DNA from: an uncultured Clostridia bacterium
GTDB lineage: Bacteria; Bacillota; Peptococcia; Peptococcales; Peptococcaceae
DNA length: 64,000 nucleotides
Direction: 5' to 3'
Assembly: GCA_944391285.1 (NCBI GenBank)
Contig: CALXSY010000003.1
Location: forward strand, 49,389 to 113,388
Shown here in pieces: positions 43,641 through 52,952 of the stretch; within the stretch, counting starts at the first letter, position 1; each line of letters starts with the position of its first letter. The notes under the pieces were generated by a model. That model saw only the letters and a list, made by a program, of their open reading frames with translations. It searched no databases and was not told the origin of the DNA. The translations under genes and the position numbers were made by a program.

Positions 43641-44504
43641 ATGGCAGACGTTAAACAAGATTTATTTACCTTGGAGTATAGCCCCGGCTTTGAAATCCAA
43701 GGAACCCAAGAGGCTAATATTGATCTAGAGCTAACCGCTGCTAATACCAATTCTGCAACTGTTTACGGTACAGTAACTGACGGCACTTCTCCTATTGCCA
43801 ATGCAACTGTAAAACTTTTTGACAGCGTTGGTCTGCCCTACAAACACACACTCACCGATGCCAGCGGCTCTTATTTTTTAACAGATATCCCCGCCGGCAC
43901 TTATAGTTTGGCAGCAGTAGCCGATGGTTACCTTTTAAGCGACGCCGCCGGTATAACACTCTCCAACGGTGCTGCTATTCAAACCAATTTAATCTGTGCT
44001 GCTGATACTACATTGAACCTGGGAACGATTGCCGGCGTTCTATCTGTTGCTAATCCCGACGGCACGTTTACTCCTTTAAGCGAAGGAAAAATTACCTTGA
44101 AAGATTCTGCCGGTGAAACAATAGCCTCCACCTTTACTGCTGCCGATGGCGAATTTGCTTTTTATGATTTAGCAGACGACACCTATACCTTGATTTCCGC
44201 TGCAGACGGCTATCTGCCCGCCTCCAGCATGACTGCTGTTATTATTAACGGTTCCATCATTAACATCACCATGACAATGACCAAAGATTCCCGAACTTAC
44301 AGCGGTACTGTCAGCGGTATCATCAGAGACAATGCCGGTCAAACTATTGCCGGCTGTTTTGTAGGATTATACCAAGTAACTGAAATTGCCGGCGTTAAAC
44401 AAGAAAATTTAATAGCAGTCACCAAGACTAACTCCGCCGGCAAGTATTTGTTTGGTGATGTTTTAGCTGGCAGTTATGTCGTTAAAGCTAAAATGGAGTT
44501 TTAA
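43641..44504 (+). CDS. Three-repeat carboxypeptidase-regulatory-like protein without signal peptide
   Basis: A 287-residue protein built of three beta-sandwich repeats of the CarboxypepD_reg/Cna-B kind. Each has the pattern G-T/V-V followed by P-I-x-A-x-V-x-L, a D/A-G-x-Y/F-x-F/L core and A-G-x-Y: IANATVKLFD with GSYFLTDIPAGTYSL near residue 55, SEGKITLKDSAGE with GEFAFYDLADDTYTL near 150, and IAGCFVGLYQ with GKYLFGDVLAGSYVV near 250. It starts MADVKQDLFTLEYSPGFEI with no hydrophobic signal, so a standard Sec route is not apparent. CAGGAGG precedes ATG. It is a single-gene unit with its own terminator. Confidence 0.78.
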   Translation: MADVKQDLFTLEYSPGFEIQGTQEANIDLELTAANTNSATVYGTVTDGTSPIANATVKLFDSVGLPYKHTLTDASGSYFLTDIPAGTYSLAAVADGYLLSDAAGITLSNGAAIQTNLICAADTTLNLGTIAGVLSVANPDGTFTPLSEGKITLKDSAGETIASTFTAADGEFAFYDLADDTYTLISAADGYLPASSMTAVIINGSIINITMTMTKDSRTYSGTVSGIIRDNAGQTIAGCFVGLYQVTEIAGVKQENLIAVTKTNSAGKYLFGDVLAGSYVVKAKMEF

Positions 44505-44540
44505 TTAAAGCTCTCCAGCACACAATTATATTTTTTGCCA

Positions 44541-44586
44541 AAAAAATCAGCCTCAGGTATAAATTAACCAAAAGGCTGATTTTTTT
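44541..44586. terminator. Bidirectional intrinsic terminator
   Basis: AAAAAATCAGCCT pairs with AGGCTGATTTTTT around a 19-base loop; U-tracts are possible on both strands. It lies between the convergent three-repeat protein and the giant protein. Confidence 0.75.
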
Positions 44587-44595
44587 TTGCTTATT

Positions 44596-47500
44596 TTAGC
44601 GGCAGATTGTTACCGTTTGCGATTTCTCATCCCAATTTACTTCAGCTCCCAGATTTTCCGCCACGAAGCGTGCCGGAGTATAAATGCGCCCATCCGCGAT
44701 GAAGGCTTGGGCATCCATTGTAACTGCCGTGTGGTTTACATAGGCAATAGACGAATCCACCAGCAAAACTATAGTGGTTTTGTCATCCGCGATAGTCACT
44801 GTCCTCGTCACAGCGTCCCACCAAACACTGGCTCCTAATTTTTCTGCCACAAAACGAGCAGGGGTATAGGTGCGAGCATTGACAATCAGCGGAGCTGCAT
44901 CGTTTTGTATTTCAGCATTATTGACTAAGGCGACATTATCGCCTACAGTTAAAACCATTACAAATTCTTCATCTGCCGGCTCAGCAATGGCTGTCCATTT
45001 GGCATAAACAGTCATATCATAATCCAAGACCGCATATTCTATTTTTTCTTTCAAAGCGCTGTCTTTGTACCAGCCGGCAAATTTATAGCCTTCTTTAGCC
45101 GGCAGATAATCCGCTAAAACTATGGTACTGCCGTAATTTCTGCTTACTTCTGCCAGCGGACTGCCGCCGTTGGTGGCAAAGGTTAAAGTTCTTTGTGCCA
45201 CTAAGCTGCCGGCAGGCTTATCATAATCATAGCTCAACCCATAAGCAGAAAATTTTGAGGTGTAGATATAGAGGCAATTATTGCTTTGGTCGATAAAGGC
45301 CGTCTTATCCATATAAGCTGATTCAGGCTTGTTGGTGAGCAAGGTAATTTCTTCTGCCATATCATGATATCTGTAAAGCTTGATATTCTTCTTTTCCGCT
45401 AAATCATAAGGCAGTTTAATCTGCAATACCGAATCACCGGTATCACTAATAGCTATGCGCTCATCATCCATTATTTTATAAAGCGAGATTTCACAAAATA
45501 CAAATTCCCCGGAGTTGCCGACTAAAGCTTTAATCGCTTCCTGCTCAGCCGGTGATACTGCAGCTTGGTTTTCTACCACCAGTTCGATATTTTCGCCTAC
45601 AGCTTGGGCAACATCGTTTAGCCCTTCAACTGCTACTTCGCCATTGTCCGCAGTTAAATTATTGTCAACAGTGCCGTTAATCCATTTTGCATAAAGGTTT
45701 ATTTGAGCCAAAGTGAGCGGCTCAGCAAAATCCCAGCGGGCAGTCAGTGCAGAATCAGCAAACCAGCCGGCAAAAATATAGTTTTCCTTCAAAGGATCGG
45801 CAGGCTTGGCAATTTTCTCATTATAAGCATACTCCGCCTGAGGGATTTCACTGCCGCCGGCGGTGTCAAAGGTGACAACGATTTTCTCACCAGCGGCGAT
45901 AATAATTTCCGCCGGACTGCCGGCAGAATAATTCGCCGTTGCTTGGTAGCGGACATAATAAGTGCCGGCGGCAAGACCGGTGATTTCCGTTCCTGCAACC
46001 GCGGTATAATTTTCATCCGCCAGAGCTTTATATTCCATTGAGCTGTCTACTCCGGTTATGGTGCCGTCATTTTTGCCGAAAATAGTTTCATCCGTTTTGG
46101 CAATTCCCAAAGGAGCATTTGACACAGCTGCGGTGATAGCAAACCCTTTTTCGGCAGTGGCGGCGGTATAATTATTAGTTTCTGCCACGGTGGCAATTAC
46201 TTTATAAGTGCCGACATTTTCAGGCACTGCGGTGCTGTTATAATTTGTCGGAGCAATGCCAATATATTTATAGCTTATCTCGCCGAATTTTGCTTTAGCG
46301 GTCGGATAATTGGGCGCCTCATTATAAACCCAGCCTGCAATCTGCAAATCGCTGATTTCATTAACAGCTTGCTTGATGCTAAAGCGACCAACTTCCAAGG
46401 AAGTTACATCCTCATAATTCTCTCCGCCTATTACGGAAATTTGCACGCTGTACTCACCGGCATCTGTTGGCGCCTCTGCCAACTTTTCGCCGGCGGAGTA
46501 ATATTCTACCCTAATCGAACCAATACCCGCTATGCCGTCCTTGGCTGTTACCACAGCTGATTTTGCGCTGCCGTCATAAAAGGTTTCAGCGTCAGGCAAT
46601 ATTACTGTGAAGCTTTCCAAATTAAGAGTAGCTTTGGCGATGAACCATTCCTTAAAAATATTTTCTCCGCCAATAGTGGTATAATTGCTGTTATCGACAG
46701 CCGTTACCTCCGCCTGATACTTATCTGCCTTAGTTCCGCGAATGCCAATGGCAGTAAGATTGATGATATCGTCATTTACGGCGTTAGTTACCGTAGGAGC
46801 AATAGTTTTTTCACTGCCGTCGTAGATAAAACTATCTTCAGACCAGCTGATTTTAAGCGGTCTGGGAGCGATAGCAAAGGTCGTTTCCGCGCTGGCAGCG
46901 GCATAGTTAGCAGTTTCTGCTACTGTGGCAATAACTTTATAATTGCCGGCAGCAACAGGCGCGGTTAAGCTTTCTTCATTGGTCAGGGTATTCACATATT
47001 TATAGCTTATCTCGCCAAACTCTGCGGCGGCAGTGGGGATATGCGCCGGATCACCGTAAATCCAGCCGGAGATTGTCAGGTTATTGACAGCATTTACCGC
47101 TTGAGTGATGGTGAATTGCCAAATTTCAGCGGCAAGATCCCTTGCTTCCTCATAATTTTCCCCTTCTGTCACATCAATTTTAACGGTATATTCTCCGGCG
47201 TCGATTGGCGCAGAGGATAATTCATTGCCATAAGAATCGTAATATTTCACCGTGATCTCACCGCTGCCGTTAATGTAACTCTGCGCATTGACTTCAGCCC
47301 TTTTCTCTTTGCCGTCATAAACGAGATTGCTCGGGGAAGTTACAGCAAAATCAGCTGCCATAAGAGCCGCTTTGGCAATATCAAAAGAAGCCTGACCGTA
47401 ATAATCTTCATAGCCCTCTTTTACCACTTTATAATAAAAGGTGTGCTTTCCGGCGGCAGTAAACCAGGCAAATTGCTCGGAAGAAACATATTCACCGTCT

Positions 47501-49236
47501 TCAGCAGCGCTGTAATAAACATCTGCTCCGTCAGGCGCCGTCACCGAAATTTTCTGCGCACTGCCGTTATAAATAAGCGTTTCTGCCGGATAATTTACTA
47601 TTATCTCTTCCGCAGCAAACATCTTGTTGATTACAATTTTAAGGCTTAAGTATTCCGATGCCGGAGATGTTTCTGTCGCTTTAAGGCGAATTAAAATTTC
47701 ATATTCAACTCCCGCTTGAAGCTCATTAAAGGTGATATTGCTATCATCTCCGCTTAGCCAAGTGACTCCGCCGTCAATGCTGTATTCCTGCGTACTTTCG
47801 CTTGGAAGAGTAACAGAGTTTTCCCTTACTGTTATGTCAGCCTCCGGCGGTGCACCAACCTCATCAGCCGCCGGGCGGGCAGCAATGGTTAATTCTTGTT
47901 CTGCCCCGCCTGCACTCTCAGCGATAGTTATATTTTGACCGAGCCAATTATAATTTTCTGCAGCTAACGGAATACTGCCTTCTTGATCGGCGGTGAGAAT
48001 ATATTCGTTACCGCCGGCTTGTATTTTATAGAGAGTGTTTTCCTTTAATCCGATTATCTTCTCTTTGGGATAATCTATTTCTGCGCCGGAGGTTAATACG
48101 CTGTTCAGCATATCTCCGTCACCGATGCCTAAAGCTACGGTGTAGGCTTTGATTTCACCGGCTGCCAAAGTGATATCCTGCCAGGAAAAAGCAATGCCGG
48201 AATCCGTATCGCTTAAGCTTTCATCGGCTGTATCATTATAAACATTTTCATCAGCGTCTTCATAATACCCAAACCATAAAGAACTTACCGGCGTAGTATC
48301 GTATTTATCCTCTCCGCAACACAGCAAGATAAAAGTATTATTCTTCTCATCTGCCATGCTGAGACCATAGTTTTGTTTAGTGATAGGTGCTTCATCAGCT
48401 GAACCTATCTGGATATCACTTGCAGCACCAAATTTATATCCCGTTAGCTCCTTATCCGTCATATTACGCAAATAAAAAGTCAAGATACCAAAATAACCGT
48501 CTTTACTGACAGCAGGAACTGCCCAAACTTGAACAGTACCGTTATCTTTACTGCCTAATTGCGGGCTGGATATTCTGCCTTCGGCTTCAGCACTTTCAGC
48601 GAAAATATATGCCCAGCCGTGGGCGTCAAAGGTTGAATTTAGCCATTCATCATCTTTTTGCCCAATAAAATCAAAACCTCCATAGTTTTTATTGTCTCCA
48701 TAGCCTATGGCAATACTTTCATCGATGCCGCCATAATAATATCCGTCATACAATTTTGTATTGGTATTATCATTTGTTATCTCCTCACTTACTATCTCCC
48801 GCGCGGCTTCTGTGACAAATGAACTAGTCTGTGCATAAATAATTGTTTCTCCGATTCTATAATAAGGCGCATAGATATACTTTTTCCCCGCCGCCAGTCC
48901 AGATATATCAACTATATATTGACCGCCCTTCAATTGGCTGGTATACGAATATTGTCTGCCGTCTATTTCTACACCATACTCAGAAACATCTTCGGAAATA
49001 GCTGATGTTTGCACTATTATGCCCACATAACTTTGATCAATATAGGTATTATACAATACCTCAGCTTTTGCAGAAAATGTCTCAGCAGAACTGTCATCTA
49101 ACCGTTCAGCAACTATATAATCATTAATCTTTCCACCGGAACTAACCTCAGAAGTTTCAACAGCCAATGCCGGTGCAGACAAACCAACCGCAAACAAACA
49201 TACAAATAGTAAACTGCATAAAAAGCTACGACTCAT
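44596..49236 (-). CDS. Giant secreted multi-domain surface protein
   Basis: A 1546-residue exported protein. A signal peptide (residues 1-26, ending ALA) leads into a region of about 450 residues with GYGDNKNYGGFDFIGQKDD and a fibronectin-like part near 500. Tandem MBG/Ig-like repeats follow from about 600 to 1100; two copies share GENYEEARDLAAEIWQF-like, QAVNAVNNLTISGWIYGD-like and KFGEISYKYI-like blocks. Two InlB B-repeats (VTFDTAGGSEIP and LTFATNGGSPLA) flank a ZU5-like stretch. The C-terminus is a pair of copper-amine-oxidase-like stalk domains ending LGAEVNWDEKSQTVTICR. No LPxTG sorting signal is present, so the stalk pair may hold it to the wall. ATG at 49234-49236 is chosen for its distance to AAAGGAG. 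Confidence 0.82.
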   Translation of the reverse strand: MSRSFLCSLLFVCLFAVGLSAPALAVETSEVSSGGKINDYIVAERLDDSSAETFSAKAEVLYNTYIDQSYVGIIVQTSAISEDVSEYGVEIDGRQYSYTSQLKGGQYIVDISGLAAGKKYIYAPYYRIGETIIYAQTSSFVTEAAREIVSEEITNDNTNTKLYDGYYYGGIDESIAIGYGDNKNYGGFDFIGQKDDEWLNSTFDAHGWAYIFAESAEAEGRISSPQLGSKDNGTVQVWAVPAVSKDGYFGILTFYLRNMTDKELTGYKFGAASDIQIGSADEAPITKQNYGLSMADEKNNTFILLCCGEDKYDTTPVSSLWFGYYEDADENVYNDTADESLSDTDSGIAFSWQDITLAAGEIKAYTVALGIGDGDMLNSVLTSGAEIDYPKEKIIGLKENTLYKIQAGGNEYILTADQEGSIPLAAENYNWLGQNITIAESAGGAEQELTIAARPAADEVGAPPEADITVRENSVTLPSESTQEYSIDGGVTWLSGDDSNITFNELQAGVEYEILIRLKATETSPASEYLSLKIVINKMFAAEEIIVNYPAETLIYNGSAQKISVTAPDGADVYYSAAEDGEYVSSEQFAWFTAAGKHTFYYKVVKEGYEDYYGQASFDIAKAALMAADFAVTSPSNLVYDGKEKRAEVNAQSYINGSGEITVKYYDSYGNELSSAPIDAGEYTVKIDVTEGENYEEARDLAAEIWQFTITQAVNAVNNLTISGWIYGDPAHIPTAAAEFGEISYKYVNTLTNEESLTAPVAAGNYKVIATVAETANYAAASAETTFAIAPRPLKISWSEDSFIYDGSEKTIAPTVTNAVNDDIINLTAIGIRGTKADKYQAEVTAVDNSNYTTIGGENIFKEWFIAKATLNLESFTVILPDAETFYDGSAKSAVVTAKDGIAGIGSIRVEYYSAGEKLAEAPTDAGEYSVQISVIGGENYEDVTSLEVGRFSIKQAVNEISDLQIAGWVYNEAPNYPTAKAKFGEISYKYIGIAPTNYNSTAVPENVGTYKVIATVAETNNYTAATAEKGFAITAAVSNAPLGIAKTDETIFGKNDGTITGVDSSMEYKALADENYTAVAGTEITGLAAGTYYVRYQATANYSAGSPAEIIIAAGEKIVVTFDTAGGSEIPQAEYAYNEKIAKPADPLKENYIFAGWFADSALTARWDFAEPLTLAQINLYAKWINGTVDNNLTADNGEVAVEGLNDVAQAVGENIELVVENQAAVSPAEQEAIKALVGNSGEFVFCEISLYKIMDDERIAISDTGDSVLQIKLPYDLAEKKNIKLYRYHDMAEEITLLTNKPESAYMDKTAFIDQSNNCLYIYTSKFSAYGLSYDYDKPAGSLVAQRTLTFATNGGSPLAEVSRNYGSTIVLADYLPAKEGYKFAGWYKDSALKEKIEYAVLDYDMTVYAKWTAIAEPADEEFVMVLTVGDNVALVNNAEIQNDAAPLIVNARTYTPARFVAEKLGASVWWDAVTRTVTIADDKTTIVLLVDSSIAYVNHTAVTMDAQAFIADGRIYTPARFVAENLGAEVNWDEKSQTVTICR

Positions 49237-49467
49237 TTCTTTGTATTCTCCTTTAAACATTGTTGTAAATTCTCTTGTCTTTTCCAGCCACAATTTCCCC
49301 AATTAGTTATCTCATTTCTTCCTCGCTCCTCCCTTTTATTTGCTAAACATTGACTTTCACTTTCTTTTAAAATTTCCAATTAAAATTATAACATAATTTC
49401 ATATAAATTGCAAATAAGCATTATAATATTTTTTATACTAATTTGTAATTAATATTTCCAGATACAA

Positions 49468-49503
49468 AAAAATTGACCTTGCTAATTAAGCAAGGTCAAT
49501 TTT
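49468..49503 (-). terminator. Intrinsic terminator after the sulfotransferase
   Basis: AAAATTGACCTTGCT pairs with AGCAAGGTCAATTTT around a five-base loop, followed on the minus strand by T residues. The rest of the 49237-49534 interval holds no gene. Confidence 0.85.
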
Positions 49504-49534
49504 AGTGCTTTATCAATTTTTTTCGGTTTCTGAA

Positions 49535-50998
49535 TTAAAATTTAGAAACGGAGTCTTCATCATAATCAGTAATGGTATCCTCAGTTACGCACTCATCCAT
49601 CTTGGTGTAACCCCAAGTGCCGGCTACAGATACATCATTCTGCAGCATACCTTCAGCTGCACCGGGTACACGGAAGGTGTTGTTATCGATTCTCGGAACA
49701 GGAACCTCTTTCGGAGCTTCTACCTGCGGTACATAATCATAAGGATATCTGTAAGCTCTGTACATCCAGTCACCGGGGTTAAAGGGAGCATAATATTCCC
49801 AAACTACTTCTTTCTCCGGAGTTACCTCAAATAATCTGCCTGCGCAGCCTTCGGTAATCAAGGTGTTACCGTTGGGCAATCTTTGAGCGGAGGAGATTAA
49901 TTGACTGTAGAATCTAGCCGGAGCAGTAATCGGCATAGCTACATTGGTAAAATCTGCACCGGTGAAGCTCCAAACCAACTCTAAGGTTACAGGATTAATT
50001 TCCAATATTCTGGAATGGTCACGAAGATCAGCCTTGCTGCCATCTTTGGAGGTTCTGCTGGGAGCGCCGTAGCCTGCCCAACCACCGTTGTCAAAGATTA
50101 AGATATTGCCGGCACCGGGTAAGCCTTGAGGAATCATATGGCAATGATGCTGACCGATAATTTGACCGATTAATTTTAACTCACGGGTTTTGGTGAAATC
50201 AGGACCGATCTGCCAAACAATTTTGCCGGTTTTCTTGGAGATGATCGCACAAATATTGCTTTCACGAGCATCCCAGATAATATTTTCCGGATTAAATCTT
50301 TCATCGCCTTGGTCATACCATTTATTCGGTCCAAGCACGCTCATGGAGTTGATATGCATCCAGTCGCTTTGTCCTTCTTTGCCGATTGGGTGCAAGTTAG
50401 GATTGCGGAACAATACGTTTTTCTGTACTTCATCAAAGCCTAATTCTTTGAAATGCTCATTAACATTCCATTTCCAGATGATATTGCCTTCCCAGTCAAC
50501 TTCAATAATGCAGTCATCAAGCAAGCGTTTGTCGGAAATCTTTTTGTTGTAAACATCTTCATGGCACAAGATTAAAGTATTGCCGCCGTCTACTCTGGCT
50601 TCCATACCCGGTACATAATAACCAACCGGATTGCCTTCTCTTTGGTAATCATGATGTTGACGTGCTAGCCAATATTTTTTCTTGCCGCCTGGCTCTTCGA
50701 TGTATTCTTTTTTGTTAAAGCTCCAAACTACATTACCATCCCAGTCAATCTCGGTCAAGTCAGCTTGGTCTTGGTAGCCGTAAACGCTCTCTCTGGCGCC
50801 TAAGCTGCCCATGATATAACCGCCACGAAGCATTTTATTGGGGAAACCTTGGAAATCCTTCCAATAACGAACTACGTTTCCGTTCATATCAATCAAGACA
50901 GCGCCTTTTTTGTCAATTGGCATAAGAGTATATCCGCTCCAAGCTTTCTCGGGGTCATAGATAGTTGTTCCTTTTGGGTAAACATTAGGTGTGCTCAT
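49535..50998 (-). CDS. Arylsulfate sulfotransferase-like protein, cytoplasmic
   Basis: A 487-residue six-bladed propeller protein of the ASST family (Arylsulfotran group), which moves sulfate from one phenolic ester to another phenol without PAPS. Repeated blade phrases are LTEIDWDGNVVWSF, IIEVDWEGNIIWKW, GKIVWQIGPDF, LEINPVTLELVWSF and LFEVTPEKEVVWEY. Histidine sites are in LARQHHDYQREG near residue 120 and IGQHHCHMIPQGLPGAGN near 290, and NGNTLITEGCAGR lies near 375. No signal peptide occurs, unlike the periplasmic enterobacterial enzymes. ATG follows AGGAGAG. A Crp/Fnr-type regulator gene is directly upstream. Catalytic residue assignment is from memory of the family. Confidence 0.85.
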   Translation of the reverse strand: MSTPNVYPKGTTIYDPEKAWSGYTLMPIDKKGAVLIDMNGNVVRYWKDFQGFPNKMLRGGYIMGSLGARESVYGYQDQADLTEIDWDGNVVWSFNKKEYIEEPGGKKKYWLARQHHDYQREGNPVGYYVPGMEARVDGGNTLILCHEDVYNKKISDKRLLDDCIIEVDWEGNIIWKWNVNEHFKELGFDEVQKNVLFRNPNLHPIGKEGQSDWMHINSMSVLGPNKWYDQGDERFNPENIIWDARESNICAIISKKTGKIVWQIGPDFTKTRELKLIGQIIGQHHCHMIPQGLPGAGNILIFDNGGWAGYGAPSRTSKDGSKADLRDHSRILEINPVTLELVWSFTGADFTNVAMPITAPARFYSQLISSAQRLPNGNTLITEGCAGRLFEVTPEKEVVWEYYAPFNPGDWMYRAYRYPYDYVPQVEAPKEVPVPRIDNNTFRVPGAAEGMLQNDVSVAGTWGYTKMDECVTEDTITDYDEDSVSKF

Positions 50999-51088
50999 TA
51001 TAATCTCTCCTTTTTATATTTTAAATAAATTTCTTTTTCAGTTCTTTTATAATATAGCACACAAATTTACGCATTTCAATAAACACAG

Positions 51089-51103
51089 GTTAACTGATTT
51101 AAC
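51089..51103 (-). promoter_or_regulatory. Possible Crp/Fnr-type operator upstream of the sulfotransferase
   Basis: GTTAA-N5-TTAAC is a perfect dyad 90 bases before the sulfotransferase ATG. The half-site resembles the TTAA-type boxes of CprK-like Crp/Fnr regulators, though the spacer is one base longer. A weak -10-like TATATT lies at 51051-51056. Confidence 0.45.
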
Positions 51104-51162
51104 TTTTTTTTTGAATTATTTTCGCAAGGAACAAAACTTTCTTCTAATGTTTTTTTCCAAAT

Positions 51163-51813
51163 TTATCTGTATTTCATGCATTCTTTTGTGTAATGTTCCA
51201 ATTCTTTATAATTTAATATTTCGATACCTTCCTCTGTTCTGACCACAATCCCTTTTTCTTTTAATTTCCTCATGATCCGGGAAATAGTCACCTTATGCAC
51301 ATTTAAAACTACCGCAAGATCCTTCAGATACCTTTTCTTAGGCATGATATAGCGGTCATTCTTTTTAACGGCATTTTTCAGCAAAAATTTGCAGACTTCT
51401 TTGGAGGTGTCGCCTTTAATATGCGCCGAAAGCATATCCAAGGTCTGTGTATAATCGTTTTTAAAATATAAAATTGTTTCTTCCATAATATCCGGCTTGC
51501 TGCGCACCCATGCCCGATAATTTTTTATGGGAATTTTATAGCAAACACATCTGCTGGCAGCTTTAAAAACAAAAGCTGAATATCTATCTTTCTCATCATC
51601 ATAGGCATAATAAATCCCCAGCAGAGAGGCTACTCCGTTTTTTTCGGCTTTTATACCTAAAGTATTTTTCTCGCCGTTTTCATTAATGCTGATTCGCTCT
51701 ACCTGACCCGAAACCAAGTAGTATAAATCATTGACCTTTTCCCCTTCGTTGATAATTATATCTCCCTTTTTAAATGTACAATATTTTGCTTCCGGTATTT
51801 CTCTAAATGCCAT
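51163..51813 (-). CDS. Crp/Fnr-family transcriptional regulator
   Basis: A 216-residue regulator. Residues 1-115 form a cyclic-nucleotide-binding-like beta barrel (KKGDIIINEGEKVNDLYYLV, GVASLLGIYYAYDD), followed by a dimer helix and a winged helix-turn-helix: KRYLKDLAVVLNVHKVTISR with MRKLKEKGIV. No N-terminal cysteine cluster is present, so an FNR-type iron-sulfur sensor is unlikely; two or three scattered cysteines remain. ATG at 51811-51813 follows GGAGAGGG; a longer frame to 51846 does not. It is directly upstream of the sulfotransferase, as CprK-like regulators are next to the enzymes they induce with aromatic ligands. The analogy is inference. Confidence 0.85.
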   Translation of the reverse strand: MAFREIPEAKYCTFKKGDIIINEGEKVNDLYYLVSGQVERISINENGEKNTLGIKAEKNGVASLLGIYYAYDDEKDRYSAFVFKAASRCVCYKIPIKNYRAWVRSKPDIMEETILYFKNDYTQTLDMLSAHIKGDTSKEVCKFLLKNAVKKNDRYIMPKKRYLKDLAVVLNVHKVTISRIMRKLKEKGIVVRTEEGIEILNYKELEHYTKECMKYR

Positions 51814-51948
51814 TTTTTCACCCTCTCCAAAGAAAATATTAACCATCTTTTATAACACCTTATCACAAAATTGGGCAAAAATCAACGAAATCTCTTAATT
51901 ATCTATTCTTTATCCTTGTTTTAGGTAAAAATCAGCACCCTTAAGCAA

Positions 51949-51986
51949 AAACCGCTGACAGCTTATTTCTCAACTGTCAGCGGTTT
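51949..51986 (-). terminator. Intrinsic terminator of the fatty-acid operon
   Basis: AAACCGCTGACAG pairs with CTGTCAGCGGTTT, 13 perfect pairs around a 12-base loop, just past the stop of the final MarR gene. Confidence 0.85.
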
Positions 51987-51988
51987 GT

Positions 51989-52483
51989 TTATTTTTCCTG
52001 ATTTGCTTTTTCATCAGGCTCCACTTTGTTATTCATATTGATTTCAAAAGGCAGCTCCTGCATTAGCTCATTAGAGATAATTTCCAACATGCTTTGGAAT
52101 TTCTCCACATCCTCCGGCGAAAAACGCTTTCTAATGCGCTCGATAACCTTGCTTAAATAGCCATAGCTTAAGTTATAATAAGCAAAATATTTCTCCGTCG
52201 GCTCCAGATAATATTCCCTTTTATCGTCTAAGGACTGAACCTTTTTCAAGTAGCCCTTTTGCACCAAACTATTGACCTTATAAGTCGCATTAGGCGGCGA
52301 AATTTCGATAAAAGAGGCAAACTCATTGATGGTCGGACGGTTCAGTCCATGAATTATTTCCATGCAAAAGGTTTCCACCGTGCTTAGCGTTGCTTCTCTC
52401 TCCCCTACTTTGGAAAATACGGCTTTGTAGAATTGCAGCTTAAACTTGCCATAGACATTGTAAATAGCTTTTTCCAACAGCAA
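51989..52483 (-). CDS. MarR-family regulator, probable fatty-acid synthesis repressor
   Basis: A 164-residue MarR-type protein. The winged helix is INEFASFIEISPPNATYKVNSLVQKGYLKKVQ, with the wing SLDDKREYYLEPTE; the flanking helices form the dimer interface. The start is TTG at 52481-52483 after GGGGGAATAATT. It is the last gene of the acpP-to-fabZ transcript, 41 bases after fabZ. Firmicutes often carry a MarR repressor (FabT) in this operon that responds to acyl-ACP, so it is a candidate binder of the TTAGTTAAA repeats at 61675-61710. The C-terminal 15 residues are hydrophilic and not conserved in that family. Confidence 0.78.
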   Translation of the reverse strand: MLLEKAIYNVYGKFKLQFYKAVFSKVGEREATLSTVETFCMEIIHGLNRPTINEFASFIEISPPNATYKVNSLVQKGYLKKVQSLDDKREYYLEPTEKYFAYYNLSYGYLSKVIERIRKRFSPEDVEKFQSMLEIISNELMQELPFEINMNNKVEPDEKANQEK

Positions 52484-52524
52484 AATTATTCCCCCTCAAT
52501 TTTTACTATTCCTCTATTATACTA

Positions 52525-52950
52525 TCATTGGATAGCAAAAATCAACTCTGCAGTTGCAGCAATTTCACCGTTTACCGTAGCTTTGGCTTGACCGAAGCCG
52601 ATTGCTCCTCTTTGGTTGGTGATTTCGCAGTATAACTCCAACACATCTCCCGGGCGAACCTGCTTTTTAAAGCGGGCATTTTTGATGCCTGCCAAAAGTC
52701 CGATTTTGCCCTTATTTTCTTCCAATGCCAAAGCCGCAATCGCACCTACCTGCGCCATTGCCTCAATAATTAAGACTCCGGGCATCACATGATACTGGGG
52801 AAAGTGCCCGTTAAAATGCATTTCATTGACGCTGACGCATTTAATACCCTTAGCCCATTTGCCCGGCTCATAATCGCTGATTTTATCTACCAAGGCAAAG
52901 GGATAGCGATGGGGTAAAATTTCCGCAATCTCATTTGAGTTTAATTCCAT
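52525..52950 (-). CDS. fabZ: 3-hydroxyacyl-ACP dehydratase
   Basis: A 141-residue hot-dog enzyme that dehydrates 3-hydroxyacyl-ACP during chain elongation. The active-site histidine is His49 in NGHFP and the catalytic glutamate Glu63 in [25 protein letters not shown] near the start is the usual entry motif. The length fits FabZ rather than FabA. It starts two bases after the fabF stop. Unsaturated fatty acid synthesis would need another isomerase, none of which is visible here. Confidence 0.95.
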   Translation of the reverse strand: MELNSNEIAEILPHRYPFALVDKISDYEPGKWAKGIKCVSVNEMHFNGHFPQYHVMPGVLIIEAMAQVGAIAALALEENKGKIGLLAGIKNARFKKQVRPGDVLELYCEITNQRGAIGFGQAKATVNGEIAATAELIFAIQ

Positions 52951-52952
52951 TT

